Of a DNA stretch of 64,000 bases, positions 1-8,354 are shown piece after piece; position 1 is the first letter of the stretch; every line of letters begins with the position of its first letter. The notes under the pieces were generated by a model. It was not told the DNA's origin. It saw only the letters and a list, made by a program, of their open reading frames with translations, and did no database searches. The DNA lies in NCBI RefSeq assembly GCF_900221005.1, contig NZ_OBQI01000001.1:248001-312000 (forward strand), written 5' to 3'. The DNA is from Blastococcus aggregatus (GTDB taxonomy: Bacteria; Actinomycetota; Actinomycetes; Mycobacteriales; Geodermatophilaceae). Position numbers and translations under genes: made by a program.

Positions 1-47
1 CACCCACCCCGGCCCGCACGGCCGCAGAGCACGGAGGTCCGCCGAGG

Positions 48-956
48 ATGAGGTACCGCGAGAGCGGCAGCCTGGACGCGTCCGGGGTGCGGGACACCCG
101 GGGCAGCGGCGGGATGCGAGGTGGCCGGGGGCTCGCCGTCGGCGGCGGTGGCCTGGGCCTGGTGGGGCTGGTCGTCGTCGTCCTGCTGCAGGTCCTCGGC
201 GGTGGGGACGGCGGCAGCCCGGCCGGCGCATTCGGGCTCGGGCAGGACCAGACGGTCGACAACTCGGCGCTGGCGCAGAACTGCCGCACCGGGGCCGACG
301 CCAACGACTCGGTCGAGTGCGCCGTGGTCGCCGACGTCGAGTCGATCCAGGACTACTGGTCGGGGCTGCTCGGTGACCGGTACGCCCGCACGGAGACCGT
401 CTTCTTCACCGGCTCGGTCCAGACCGCGTGCGGGGCGGGGTCGAGCGGATCGGGCCCCTTCTACTGCCCGGCCGACCAGCTGGTCTACATCGACCTCACC
501 TTCTTCGACCAGCTGCGCGAGCAGTTCGGCGCCCAGGGCGGGCTGTTCGTCGACGCCTACGTGCTCGCCCACGAGTACGGCCACCACGTGCAGAACCTGC
601 TGGGGACCAACGCGCGGGTCACCCCCGGCGAGAGCGGCCCCACCAGCGGCACCGTCCGGCTGGAGCTCCAGGCCGACTGCTTCGCCGGCGCGTGGGCGAG
701 CCACGCCGAGACCGTCCCCGACGACTCCGGCGAACCGCTGATCGCCGACATCACCGACGACGACATCGACCGCGCCCTGGACGCCGCCGCCCGCATCGGC
801 GACGACTACATCCAGGAGAACCTCGGCGACGGCACCGTGGACCAGGAGGCGTTCACGCACGGCAGCTCCGAGCAGCGGCAGCGCTGGTTCCGGGCCGGCT
901 ACGACAGCGGCGACCCCAGCGCCTGCGACACCTTCGCCACCGACGACCTGGGCTGA
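48..956 (+). CDS. Membrane-anchored neutral zinc metallopeptidase (YpfJ family)
   Basis: 302 aa. Seen: a short basic N terminus, one hydrophobic segment at about residues 31-50 and a mostly extracytoplasmic rest. The motif HEYGHHVQ (H175, E176, H179) is the metallopeptidase zinc signature, and a later ELQADCFAGAW at about residue 205 supplies the usual third acidic ligand. Length and motif order match the putative neutral zinc metallopeptidase family typified by YpfJ, whose substrates are mostly unknown. GGAGGT lies upstream of the ATG. The next gene starts one base after the stop, so the two are probably cotranscribed, although an enoyl-CoA hydratase has no obvious link to a protease. The family call is firm; the substrate is not known. 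Confidence 0.85.
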   Translation: MRYRESGSLDASGVRDTRGSGGMRGGRGLAVGGGGLGLVGLVVVVLLQVLGGGDGGSPAGAFGLGQDQTVDNSALAQNCRTGADANDSVECAVVADVESIQDYWSGLLGDRYARTETVFFTGSVQTACGAGSSGSGPFYCPADQLVYIDLTFFDQLREQFGAQGGLFVDAYVLAHEYGHHVQNLLGTNARVTPGESGPTSGTVRLELQADCFAGAWASHAETVPDDSGEPLIADITDDDIDRALDAAARIGDDYIQENLGDGTVDQEAFTHGSSEQRQRWFRAGYDSGDPSACDTFATDDLG

Positions 957-957
957 G

Positions 958-1737
958 ATGACCGACTCGCTGACCGTCACCCGCGACGGGCACGCCGCCG
1001 TCCTCACCATCGACCGCCCCGAGAAGCGCAACGCGATGACCGCGGGGATGTGGGCGGCTCTGCCGGAGGTGCTCGCCGGCCCGGCCGCCGATCCGGCGGT
1101 CCGCGCGCTCGTGGTCACCGGAGCCGGGCCCAGCTTCTGCGCCGGTGCCGACCTCGCCGGCCTGCTGGGCGGGGTCGACCCGCTGGACCCGATGGCGGAC
1201 CTCCGGGCGCACAACCTCGCCGCCCAGGCGGCGCTGCGGGGGTTCCCCAAGCCGACGATCGCGATGATCCGCGGGCACTGCATCGGCGGGGGTGTCGAGA
1301 TCGCGGCCGCCTGCGATCTGCGCTTCGCCGATCCGAGCAGCGTCTTCGGGGTCACGCCGGCCAAGGTCGGCATCGTCTACCCGCCCTCGTCCACCCGGGC
1401 GCTGATGGACCTGGTCGGCCCGGCGACGGCGAAGTACCTGCTGTTCAGCGGTGAGCTGATCGACGCGGCCACCGCCCTGCGCACGGGCCTGGTCGACCGG
1501 CTGGTCGAGGCCGACGAGCTCGAGGCCGAGGTGCGCCGCTTCACGGAGGTGCTGGCGGCGCGCTCCGCGCTGACGCAGCAGGCGACCAAGGAGGTCGTCG
1601 CCGCGCTCGCCGCCGGGGACGACGGCGAGGACGTCGTCGCCCCCTGGTACCGGCGGACGATCGCCACCGGCGAGCTCCCGGAAGGGGTCGCCGCGTTCGC
1701 CGAGCGGCGCCCTCCCCGCTTCGGCCGGTCAGGCTGA
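958..1737 (+). CDS. Enoyl-CoA hydratase/isomerase family protein
   Basis: 259 aa, the normal length for a single-domain crotonase. Oxyanion-hole elements are visible in GAGPSFCAGADL near residue 60 and RGHCIGGGVEIAAACDL near residue 105. Crotonases hydrate, isomerise or otherwise transform acyl-CoA thioesters in the cytoplasm; the substrate cannot be read from sequence. The ATG follows the metallopeptidase stop by one base. There is no beta-oxidation partner next to it, so its pathway is open. Confidence 0.88.
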   Translation: MTDSLTVTRDGHAAVLTIDRPEKRNAMTAGMWAALPEVLAGPAADPAVRALVVTGAGPSFCAGADLAGLLGGVDPLDPMADLRAHNLAAQAALRGFPKPTIAMIRGHCIGGGVEIAAACDLRFADPSSVFGVTPAKVGIVYPPSSTRALMDLVGPATAKYLLFSGELIDAATALRTGLVDRLVEADELEAEVRRFTEVLAARSALTQQATKEVVAALAAGDDGEDVVAPWYRRTIATGELPEGVAAFAERRPPRFGRSG

Positions 1738-1750
1738 CCCGGGCGGTCCC

Positions 1751-1777
1751 GTTTCGCAAGCCCCTCGGCGCGGGTAC
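1751..1777 (+). promoter_or_regulatory. Possible stress-sigma (SigB/SigF-type) promoter
   Basis: GTTT at 1751-1754 and GGGTAC at 1772-1777 are separated by 17 bases, which fits the actinobacterial SigB/SigF consensus GTTT-N15-17-GGGTA. It would give a leader of about 200 bases for the gene at 1991. The fit is by eye and such motifs occur by chance in GC-rich DNA. Confidence 0.35.
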
Positions 1778-1990
1778 CTCACCCTCGCGGCGCACCCACT
1801 GGAGGCGGACGGCGCACGGCGGTCCCCGCCGTGCCCCGGAGGCCTCTGCGCTCGCCCGTGACGCATGGATGCGCCGGGCGGACAGCCAGTTACGACACTC
1901 CCGCTTCCCCATCGCAGGTGTGTCCGGACCGGTGCCGGGTAGCGCCCTCCCTGACCGCGAGAACCGCCCATGAACTGCCGAGGAGGACCG

Positions 1991-2782
1991 ATGACTCACT
2001 CCATCGACGCCCCGCTCCCCCCGCCCACCACCACCGCGGGAAGCACGGGCCAGAGCTCGACGAGCACCAAGGACGTGGCCGCGGAAGAAGCCCGCAACGT
2101 CGGCCAGACCGCAGCCCAGGCCGGTAGCCAGGTCGCCTCGACCGCCACCGACCAGGCCAGGGAGGTCGCCCACGAGACCCAGCGCCAGGCGCAGGACCTG
2201 CTCAAGCAGGGCCAGTCGCAGCTCAAGGACCAGGCGGTCGCCCAGCAGCAGAAGGCCGCCTCCGGCCTCACCTCGCTGGCCGGCGAGCTGCGCAGCCTCG
2301 CCGACGGCACCAGCCAGGGTGCGCCCGGACCGGCCCGCGACCTGCTCCAGCAGGCCTCCGGCTACCTCGAGGGCTTCGCCGACAAGCTGCAGAACCGCGA
2401 GCCGGCGCAGCTGCTGGACGAGGTCCGCAGCCTCGCCCGCCGCCGTCCCGGCATGTTCCTGCTCGGCGCCGCCGCGGCCGGCATCGTCGCCGGCCGGCTG
2501 ACCAGCGGGGTGCGCGCCGCGCACACCGACTCGGACACCTCCGGTCCTGCCGGCGGCTACCCGACGACGAACTACGTCGACCCGACCCCGACGTACTCGG
2601 ACACCGCCTACACCGATCCCGCGAGCGCCTACACGGGCACCGGCGCCGCGTACACCACGGCGGGATCTGCCCCCCTGCCGCCGCCCCCGTACGGCACCGT
2701 GCCGCCCGAGGGCAGCATCGTGCCGCCGGCCTCGCCGGCCGGCTGGGACGACCCGGCGCGTCGCCCGGGCGGGGTGGGCTGA
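1991..2782 (+). CDS. Apolipoprotein/LEA-like protein with membrane segment, function unknown
   Basis: 263 aa. The ATG at 1991 is preceded by AGGAGG at ideal spacing, so the in-frame ATG upstream at 1970 is rejected. Residues about 20-130 are rich in Ala, Gln, Lys and Asp with repeated amphipathic helices, resembling late-embryogenesis-abundant or apolipoprotein-like sequence. A hydrophobic stretch follows (about 152-170, GMFLLGAAAAGIVAGRL), then a Tyr/Thr/Pro-rich tail. It is the first gene of a three-gene set with a holin-like and a DUF3618 protein, an arrangement common in actinobacteria and thought to act at the envelope under stress. No enzymatic motif is seen. Confidence 0.75.
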   Translation: MTHSIDAPLPPPTTTAGSTGQSSTSTKDVAAEEARNVGQTAAQAGSQVASTATDQAREVAHETQRQAQDLLKQGQSQLKDQAVAQQQKAASGLTSLAGELRSLADGTSQGAPGPARDLLQQASGYLEGFADKLQNREPAQLLDEVRSLARRRPGMFLLGAAAAGIVAGRLTSGVRAAHTDSDTSGPAGGYPTTNYVDPTPTYSDTAYTDPASAYTGTGAAYTTAGSAPLPPPPYGTVPPEGSIVPPASPAGWDDPARRPGGVG

Positions 2783-2785
2783 CCC

Positions 2786-3313
2786 ATGAGCACCCCGTAC
2801 ACCCCTGGCCAGCCGGCCGGCGGTCCGGGCTACGCCCCGCCGCCGGTGGAGCCGACCACGCAGAACTACGCGGCGGACTACTCCCAGGACCACAGCGGTG
2901 CCATGGGCACGCCGTACACCGACGAGGGCCGCCCCGACATCGAGAGCAACTCGGTCGGGTCGCTGATCGGCGAGGTCACCAAGGACCTCTCGACCCTCAT
3001 GCGCCAGGAGCTCGAGCTGGCCAAGGTCGAGATGAAGGCCGAGGCGAAGAAGGCCGGGCAGGGCGCAGGCATGTTCGGCGCCGCCGGTTTCGCCGGCTAC
3101 ATGGTGGCGCTGTTCCTCTCCATCGCCCTCATGTGGGCGCTGGCCAGCGCCATCCCCACCGGTTGGGCGGCGCTCATCGTGGCCGTCCTCTGGGGCATCG
3201 TCGGCGCCGTCGCCTTCGTGATGGGCCGGAAGAAGTTCCAGCAGGTGAACCCCAAGCCCGAGCGCACCGTCGACACGCTGTCGCAGGTGCCCGGCGCCCT
3301 CAAGCCCCACTGA
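2786..3313 (+). CDS. Phage holin family (DUF1469-like) membrane protein
   Basis: 175 aa. The N-terminal 50 residues are Pro/Tyr-rich. A helical stretch (SLIGEVTKDLSTLMRQELEL, about 50-72) leads into two hydrophobic hairpin segments at about 93-120 and 124-148, the layout of actinobacterial 'phage holin family' proteins. These chromosomal copies are not phage lysis genes. It starts three bases after the preceding stop and is followed by a DUF3618 gene, so all three are probably one transcript. Confidence 0.8.
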   Translation: MSTPYTPGQPAGGPGYAPPPVEPTTQNYAADYSQDHSGAMGTPYTDEGRPDIESNSVGSLIGEVTKDLSTLMRQELELAKVEMKAEAKKAGQGAGMFGAAGFAGYMVALFLSIALMWALASAIPTGWAALIVAVLWGIVGAVAFVMGRKKFQQVNPKPERTVDTLSQVPGALKPH

Positions 3314-3350
3314 CCAGCCGACCTCCCCCACTCCCGAAGGAGTCGCAGAC

Positions 3351-4007
3351 ATGACCAGCAGTGACCCGGACGTCATCCGGCGCCAGATCGAGGACACGCG
3401 ACGCGAGCTCAGCTACGACGTCGACGCCCTCAACGAGAAGGTCAACCCCGCACGCGTCGTCGACCGGCGGGTCACCGCCGCCAAGGGACGCGTCACCGGC
3501 CTCAAGGACAAGGTGATGGGCACCGCACACGACACCACGCAGTCCGCGCACGGGATGGCGTCCAACGCCGCCGGTTCCGTGCACGGCGCCGCAGGGACCG
3601 TGCAGGACGCCGCCTCCACCGCGGCCGGCGCCATCCAGGGCGCTCCGGACGCGGCGATCCGCCAGACCCAGGGCAACCCGCTCGCCGCCGGGCTCATCGC
3701 CTTCGGCGTCGGCTGGCTCGTCTCGAGCCTGCTCCCGGCCACGCAGCGGGAGCAGCAGCTCGCGCAGCAGGCCGAGACCGCGGTCCGCGACAACAAGGAC
3801 GCCCTGCTGGCCCCGGCCAAGCAGGCGGCCCAGGAGATCGGCGAGCAGCTCAAGCCCGCCGCCCAGGACGCCGTGGAGTCGGTGAAGTCCACCGCCCAGG
3901 ACGCCGCCGCCACCGTCAAGGAGGAGGGGCAGTCCGCCGCCGCGGACGTGCAGGGCCAGGCCCAGCAGTCCAAGACGACGGTGCAGAGCCAGACCTCCGG
4001 CTCCTGA
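3351..4007 (+). CDS. DUF3618 domain-containing protein
   Basis: 218 aa. The N-terminal SDPDVIRRQIEDTRRELSYD is the DUF3618 signature. It is followed by Ala/Gln/Thr-rich amphipathic sequence, a hydrophobic segment at about 108-125 (GLIAFGVGWLVSSLLP) and a long Ala/Gln/Lys coiled-coil-like tail. GAAGGAG precedes the ATG. It ends the envelope-stress cluster and a strong terminator follows. The molecular function is unknown. Confidence 0.82.
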   Translation: MTSSDPDVIRRQIEDTRRELSYDVDALNEKVNPARVVDRRVTAAKGRVTGLKDKVMGTAHDTTQSAHGMASNAAGSVHGAAGTVQDAASTAAGAIQGAPDAAIRQTQGNPLAAGLIAFGVGWLVSSLLPATQREQQLAQQAETAVRDNKDALLAPAKQAAQEIGEQLKPAAQDAVESVKSTAQDAAATVKEEGQSAAADVQGQAQQSKTTVQSQTSGS

Positions 4008-4041
4008 TCCACGCGGGTCGCTGACCCGCTCGCACGTCACC

Positions 4042-4071
4042 GCGCCCCGCCGGGTCCTCCCGGCGGGGCGC
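4042..4071 (+). terminator. Rho-independent-type hairpin
   Basis: A 13-bp perfect inverted repeat (GCGCCCCGCCGGG and its complement) with a TCCT loop lies 35 bases after the DUF3618 stop. There is no T-run, as is usual in GC-rich actinobacteria. Confidence 0.75.
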
Positions 4072-4180
4072 TGTGCTGTCCGGGGGTGGCGGCGCAGGCC
4101 ACCGCGAGCTGTCACCCGGGAGGGTGAGACGGCCGTCGGTGGACCTGCGGGGGCAGGCGTGGAACGCCGAAGTCCGGAGC

Positions 4181-5644
4181 ATGACCGCCGCCGTCCTCGA
4201 CCGCTCGCCCGCGCCCACGCGTCGGCCGTGGTCCGCCGGGACGTGGGCGGCAGGGGCGCTGGGTCGCCTGCTCCCGACGCTCGCCGTCCTCGCCGCACCC
4301 GCGCTGCTCGCCGTCGGCGCGCTGCCGGTCACCGGCACTCCTGCCGTGTTCCTCCTCCTCCTCGCGCCGGCCGGCGCCCTGGTCGCCGGCGCGCAGCGCC
4401 TCGGCCGGCAGGCCGTCACCATCGACCGGCTGCAGCGCGAGCAGGCCACGCTGCTCGAGCAGGTGCGCAGCCGCGCGGACGAGCTGGACCAGGCCTCCCG
4501 CATCCTGGCTGCGCGCGCCCAGACCATGACCAGCGTCATCGACGCGGTCACCGAGCAGTCGATCATCGGGACCGACCCCGACGGCACGATCCGGGTCTGG
4601 AACCCGGGCGCGGAGAAGCTGCTGGGTCTCCCCCGCGCGGACGTCGTCCGCCGACGCTCGATCGTGGAGTTCCACCTCCCCGAGGAGCTCGAGGAGGCCG
4701 CCGGCTCACACGGCACGACCGTGGGGCTGGAGGCCCTCGTCCGGGACGCGCAGCAGAACGGCAGCGACGTCCGCGACTGGACCTACGTCGGCGCGGGCGG
4801 CCGGCAGCGCACCGTCTCGGTCGCGGTCACCCCGCGCACCGACGACCGGGGCGTGCACGCGGGCTGGAACTTCGTGGGCACCGACATGACGGAGATCCGC
4901 GCCACCGAGCGGATGAAGGACCAGTTCGTCAGCCTCATCTCGCACGAGCTGCGGACCCCGCTCACCTCGATCCTCGGCTACCTCGAGCTCGTGCTCGACG
5001 ACGACGACCGGACGCTGACCGACGAGCAGCGGCAGTACCTCACGACCGTGGAGCGCAACGCCGACCGGCTGCTGCGCCTGGTCGGCGACCTGCTGTTCAC
5101 CGCCCGCGTCGAGGCCGGCCAGTTCACCCTGCAGCCGGAGCAGGTCGACCTCGTGACGATCGTCGGGGCCGCGGAGGAGACCGCACGCGTCGCCGCCACC
5201 ACTGCCGGTGTGCAGCTGCGCGTGGCGGCTCCCGGCGGCCGGCTCGTCGTCGCCGGGGACCCGGTCCGGCTCGGTCAGGCCTGCGACAACCTCGTCTCCA
5301 ACGCCGTGAAGTTCACCCCCCGCGGCGGGGAGGTCACCCTCACCGTCACGTCCGGCTGGCGGTCGGCCGACGGCGCCGTGACCGCCGAGGAACGTCCCGG
5401 CGCGACGCCGGTCGCCCAGCTGTCGGTGCGCGACACCGGCATCGGCATCCCGAACGACGAGCAGGGCAAGCTGTTCACCCGGTTCTTCCGCGCCTCGACC
5501 GCCCAGCGCAACGCCGTCCCCGGTGTGGGTCTGGGGCTGTCGATCACCAAGGCCATCACCACCGCCCACGGCGGCACGCTGGACCTCGTGAGCGCCGAGG
5601 GCGAGGGCACCACCTTCACGCTCACGCTCCCTCGCGACGCCTGA
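4181..5644 (+). CDS. PAS-domain sensor histidine kinase
   Basis: 487 aa from the ATG at 4181; the open frame runs further upstream but that part is not protein-like. In order: two hydrophobic segments (about 25-75) making a short membrane hairpin, a coiled-coil linker, a PAS domain (about 115-230), HisKA with SHELRTPLTSILGYLEL (phosphorylated His about 255), and an HATPase_c domain with DNLVSNAVKFTP, DTGIGIP and GVGLGLSITKAI. All catalytic boxes are intact. No response regulator is directly adjacent; the nearest candidates are the receiver proteins at 7.5-10.4 kb, so pairing is inference. It sits just upstream of the SipW-type secretion genes. Confidence 0.9.
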   Translation: MTAAVLDRSPAPTRRPWSAGTWAAGALGRLLPTLAVLAAPALLAVGALPVTGTPAVFLLLLAPAGALVAGAQRLGRQAVTIDRLQREQATLLEQVRSRADELDQASRILAARAQTMTSVIDAVTEQSIIGTDPDGTIRVWNPGAEKLLGLPRADVVRRRSIVEFHLPEELEEAAGSHGTTVGLEALVRDAQQNGSDVRDWTYVGAGGRQRTVSVAVTPRTDDRGVHAGWNFVGTDMTEIRATERMKDQFVSLISHELRTPLTSILGYLELVLDDDDRTLTDEQRQYLTTVERNADRLLRLVGDLLFTARVEAGQFTLQPEQVDLVTIVGAAEETARVAATTAGVQLRVAAPGGRLVVAGDPVRLGQACDNLVSNAVKFTPRGGEVTLTVTSGWRSADGAVTAEERPGATPVAQLSVRDTGIGIPNDEQGKLFTRFFRASTAQRNAVPGVGLGLSITKAITTAHGGTLDLVSAEGEGTTFTLTLPRDA

Positions 5645-5812
5645 CCCTCCGCGCCCGGACCGGGGAGATCGGCCGCCGGGAGCCCGATCTGCGGGTACTC
5701 CGACCGAGCCTTGCGGATTCCTTGCGGTAAGCGGGCGGGTGGCCTGCGGAAGGACCTCCAGAGTTCTCCTTGTCGCCGGAAGAGCCGGAGACACGGACTC
5801 AGGGAGAACACG

Positions 5813-6400
5813 ATGAGCGCCAAGGTCACCAGCTCCACCGCCCGCAAGGTCATCGGCTCGCTCGGCGTCATCGGTGCCGCGGCCGCCGTCGCCGGCATGG
5901 GCACCTTCGGTTCCTTCACCGACAGCAGCACCCCGGTCGCCACGACCATCACCTCGGGCACCCTGTCGATCGACGCCACCAACCCGCACGCCGCCTTCCC
6001 GCTGACGACCGACGCCTTCGTGCCCGGCGACTCCGTCACCCGGGCCATCGCGCTCAAGAACGACGGCACCGAGAACCTGGGCAGCCTGACGTTCACCTCG
6101 AAGGCCACCGTGTCGAGCATCCTGGACACCCGCGCCGACGGCCTCAAGCTCACCGTCTCCTCGTGCACGGCTCCCTGGAGCGCCACCCACACCTGCACCG
6201 GCACCGCGACGCAGCTCTACAGCGGGGCCGTCGCGACCCAGCTGAACCTGGCCGGCTCCGCCGCGATGACCGCCGGCCAGACCGCAAACCTGCTGGTCAA
6301 GGTCGAGCTGCCCACCGCCGCGAACAACGACTTCCAGAACAAGTCGACCACGCTGAGCATGCAGTTCGACGCCACGCAGCGCACCGGCACCGCGCGCTGA
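5813..6400 (+). CDS. SipW-dependent-type signal peptide protein (TasA-like)
   Basis: 195 aa from the ATG at 5813, which follows CAGGGAGAA. The N terminus (TARKVIGSLGVIGAAAAVAG then GTFGSFTDSS) has the layout of SipW-type signal peptides, with an export segment followed by an aromatic-rich F-x-D motif. The mature part is Thr/Ser-rich and predicted beta, with two cysteines and repeated 'x-G-x-L' strands, like the TasA/CalY fold. TasA proteins are exported fibre-forming or surface proteins. A dedicated signal peptidase follows 28 bases downstream. The TasA relation is inferred from the signal peptide, size and context. Confidence 0.8.
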   Translation: MSAKVTSSTARKVIGSLGVIGAAAAVAGMGTFGSFTDSSTPVATTITSGTLSIDATNPHAAFPLTTDAFVPGDSVTRAIALKNDGTENLGSLTFTSKATVSSILDTRADGLKLTVSSCTAPWSATHTCTGTATQLYSGAVATQLNLAGSAAMTAGQTANLLVKVELPTAANNDFQNKSTTLSMQFDATQRTGTAR

Positions 6401-6428
6401 CCCGGCTGATCGAACCGGAGACCACACC

Positions 6429-7061
6429 ATGACCGCCGTCCTCCCCGTCCGTCGCCCGGGGGCAGCTCAGACGCTGCCCCCGGCCGAGGACAGCCGCTCC
6501 GCACGGAACCGGTCCGCCGGTCCGGCCCGCACGCTGGGCCTGCTCGCCCCGTGGCTGGTCCGCGGAGTCGTCGGGCTGGCCGTCGCGGTCTTCGCTCTGC
6601 TCGCCGTGGGACCGCACGTCCTCGGCTACCGCACCATGACGATGCTCACCGGCAGCATGGCCCCGATGATCGAGCCCGGCGACGTCACCGTCGTCACGCC
6701 GGTCGCCGTCGAGGACGTCACCGAGGGCATGGTCATCACCTACCACCAGCCGATCGGCGACCGCTCGCTCGTGACCCACCGGGTCGTCGAGGTGCAGCGG
6801 GACGCGGCCGGCGCCGTCACCGTCCGCACCAAGGGTGACGCCAACGAGGCCATCGACCCGTGGACCGCGACGCTCGAGGGCGACACCGCCTACCGGGTGC
6901 GCGCCGTCGTCCCGGAGCTCGGCCACCTGATCCAGGCGCTCCGCGCCCCCGTGCTCACCCAGGTGCTGCTCTACGGCGCCCCGGCCCTGCTGGCCGGCTG
7001 GCTGCTGCTGGGCATCTGGCGCCCCACCACCGACACCCGCGACGAGGAGGACCAGGCATGA
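6429..7061 (+). CDS. sipW: SipW-like (ER-type) signal peptidase I
   Basis: 210 aa. An N-terminal membrane segment (about 38-60) precedes the catalytic motif LTGSMAPMIEPGD with nucleophile Ser76. The general base is His117 (VTHRVVEV) instead of Lys, the hallmark of SipW/ER-type signal peptidases. GDANEAIDPW forms box D, and a second membrane segment sits near 180-197. This enzyme removes SipW-type signal peptides on the outer face of the membrane. Its substrates are most likely the products immediately before and after it. The stop overlaps the next ATG (ATGA). Confidence 0.88.
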   Translation: MTAVLPVRRPGAAQTLPPAEDSRSARNRSAGPARTLGLLAPWLVRGVVGLAVAVFALLAVGPHVLGYRTMTMLTGSMAPMIEPGDVTVVTPVAVEDVTEGMVITYHQPIGDRSLVTHRVVEVQRDAAGAVTVRTKGDANEAIDPWTATLEGDTAYRVRAVVPELGHLIQALRAPVLTQVLLYGAPALLAGWLLLGIWRPTTDTRDEEDQA

Positions 7062-7543
7062 ACGCCATCCGCCGTACCGCTGTCCTGCTCGGCCTGGTCG
7101 CCGCCGTCGTCGTCGGCACCGTCATCCCCGCCTCGGCCGCGTTCTCCGCGAACACCCCGGCTGTCGCCGCGAAGGTCATCACCGGGTCCGTCACCGCGCC
7201 GGCTTCGGTGAACGTCGCGAAGTCCTGCACCCAGACGCAGACCGGTGGCGGCTACTACAACTCCTACGGCCAGTGGGTCGCCCCGACCTACAGCTACTGG
7301 TACCAGGCCACGGTCACCTGGCCGGCCGGCTCCGCGACGAGCGGCGTCACCGGATACCGGGTGATGGCCCACCTGAACAACGGCCAGTCGGTGGTCATGG
7401 CGGAGACGAACGCCGCGACGAGGACGGTCAGCCAGACGGTCGACCGCGGCTACCTCAACTACCAGCCCCGCCTGTCGGTCATCACGCTCACCCGGACCGG
7501 CTGGACGGCCGAGACCGCTCGGACGGCGGTGCTGTCGTGCTGA
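7058..7543 (+). CDS. Small secreted protein, probable second SipW substrate
   Basis: 161 aa. The ATG at 7058 overlaps the signal-peptidase stop. An N-terminal hydrophobic stretch (AVLLGLVAAVVVGTVIPASA) is followed by AAFSANTP, again resembling a SipW-type leader. The mature region is Thr/Tyr/Ser-rich with Cys residues near the start and at the very C terminus (AVLSC), possibly a disulfide, and beta-strand character. No known domain is recognised. Position inside the sipW unit suggests a surface or matrix component cut by the same peptidase. Confidence 0.72.
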   Translation: MNAIRRTAVLLGLVAAVVVGTVIPASAAFSANTPAVAAKVITGSVTAPASVNVAKSCTQTQTGGGYYNSYGQWVAPTYSYWYQATVTWPAGSATSGVTGYRVMAHLNNGQSVVMAETNAATRTVSQTVDRGYLNYQPRLSVITLTRTGWTAETARTAVLSC

Positions 7544-8211
7544 CCGCCCTCGTCGTCGACGCCGACGCGCTCGCCCGCCGCCGGGTCACCGGCCTCCTCC
7601 GCCTCGGCGGGTGGCAGGTCCGCGAGGCCGCGGACGTGCCCACCGCCCTCGAGCTCGCCGCGACCGCGGACGTCGACCTGGTCGTCACCGACGCCGAGGT
7701 GGCCGGCGAGGACGGGCTGGAGCTGCTCCGCCGGCTGCGCCGCGACGGCTCGCAGGCCCACTTCCTGGTCGCCGCCTGGCAGCCCTCGGAGCGGGTCCGG
7801 GCCGAGGCCGCCGCCGTCGGCGCCCTGGCCTGCCTGGGCAAGCCGGTCGACGCCGGCATCCTCCTCGACTTCCTGCGCAGCCGGACCACGGGGCCGGCTG
7901 CGCGGGGCACCCAGTACGCCATCCACGAGGTCGGCGACCTGCACGACGCCGACCTCGAGGACGACCTGATGGACCGACTCCAGGAGATGTACGTGACCGC
8001 GCTGCCGGGCCGCCTGTCGGCCATCGAGACCCACACCCGCCAGGGCGACAGCCCGGCCGTCGCCTCCGCCGCCTACACCCTGGCCGGCACCAGCGGCCAG
8101 CTCGGCCACCCGGAGGTGGCCACGATCTGCCAGGCGATCGCCGCCGACGCCCGTCGCGGCATCCTGGCCCACGACCGCGTGCAGCACCTGCACGCACTGA
8201 TCGGCGCCTGA
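7537..8211 (+). CDS. Receiver domain plus degenerate HPt domain protein
   Basis: 224 aa from a GTG at 7537 that overlaps the previous stop by seven bases. The receiver (about 1-115) has D8, phosphoacceptor D52 (VVTDAEVAGEDG) and K102 (LGKP), but A79/A80 replace the usual Thr/Ser switch. Residues about 135-222 resemble an HPt four-helix bundle, including YTLAGTSGQLG. The family consensus there is HxLKGxxxxLG, so Tyr180 stands where the phosphorylated His belongs. It therefore probably binds or titrates phosphorylated partners instead of relaying phosphate (inference). It is cotranscribed with the SipW genes, and a strong hairpin follows. Confidence 0.78.
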   Translation: MLTALVVDADALARRRVTGLLRLGGWQVREAADVPTALELAATADVDLVVTDAEVAGEDGLELLRRLRRDGSQAHFLVAAWQPSERVRAEAAAVGALACLGKPVDAGILLDFLRSRTTGPAARGTQYAIHEVGDLHDADLEDDLMDRLQEMYVTALPGRLSAIETHTRQGDSPAVASAAYTLAGTSGQLGHPEVATICQAIAADARRGILAHDRVQHLHALIGA

Positions 8212-8240
8212 GCCCTGACCCCGCTCGGACGCAGCACGCC

Positions 8241-8281
8241 GAAGGGCCCGCAGACGAGGGGGAATCGTCTACGGGCCCTTC
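8241..8281. terminator. Bidirectional terminator between convergent genes
   Basis: GAAGGGCCCG-C-AGACGA pairs with TCGTCT-A-CGGGCCCTTC, a 17-position stem with one mismatch, between convergent genes ending at 8211 and 8355. A second perfect 11-bp inverted repeat (8281-8291 with 8333-8343, CAGGCATGGGA) adjoins it with a 41-base loop. Confidence 0.75.
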
Positions 8282-8354
8282 AGGCATGGGATCCGATCCA
8301 CCTGTTTCCGCTCTCCGAACGGGTGCATCGCTTCCCATGCCTGGGGAAGGTCGA

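Noticed and set aside
1541-3397. 618-codon open frame on the minus strand
   Set aside because: It spans several well-supported plus-strand genes and their gaps, and its translation is low-complexity Arg/Gly/Ala.
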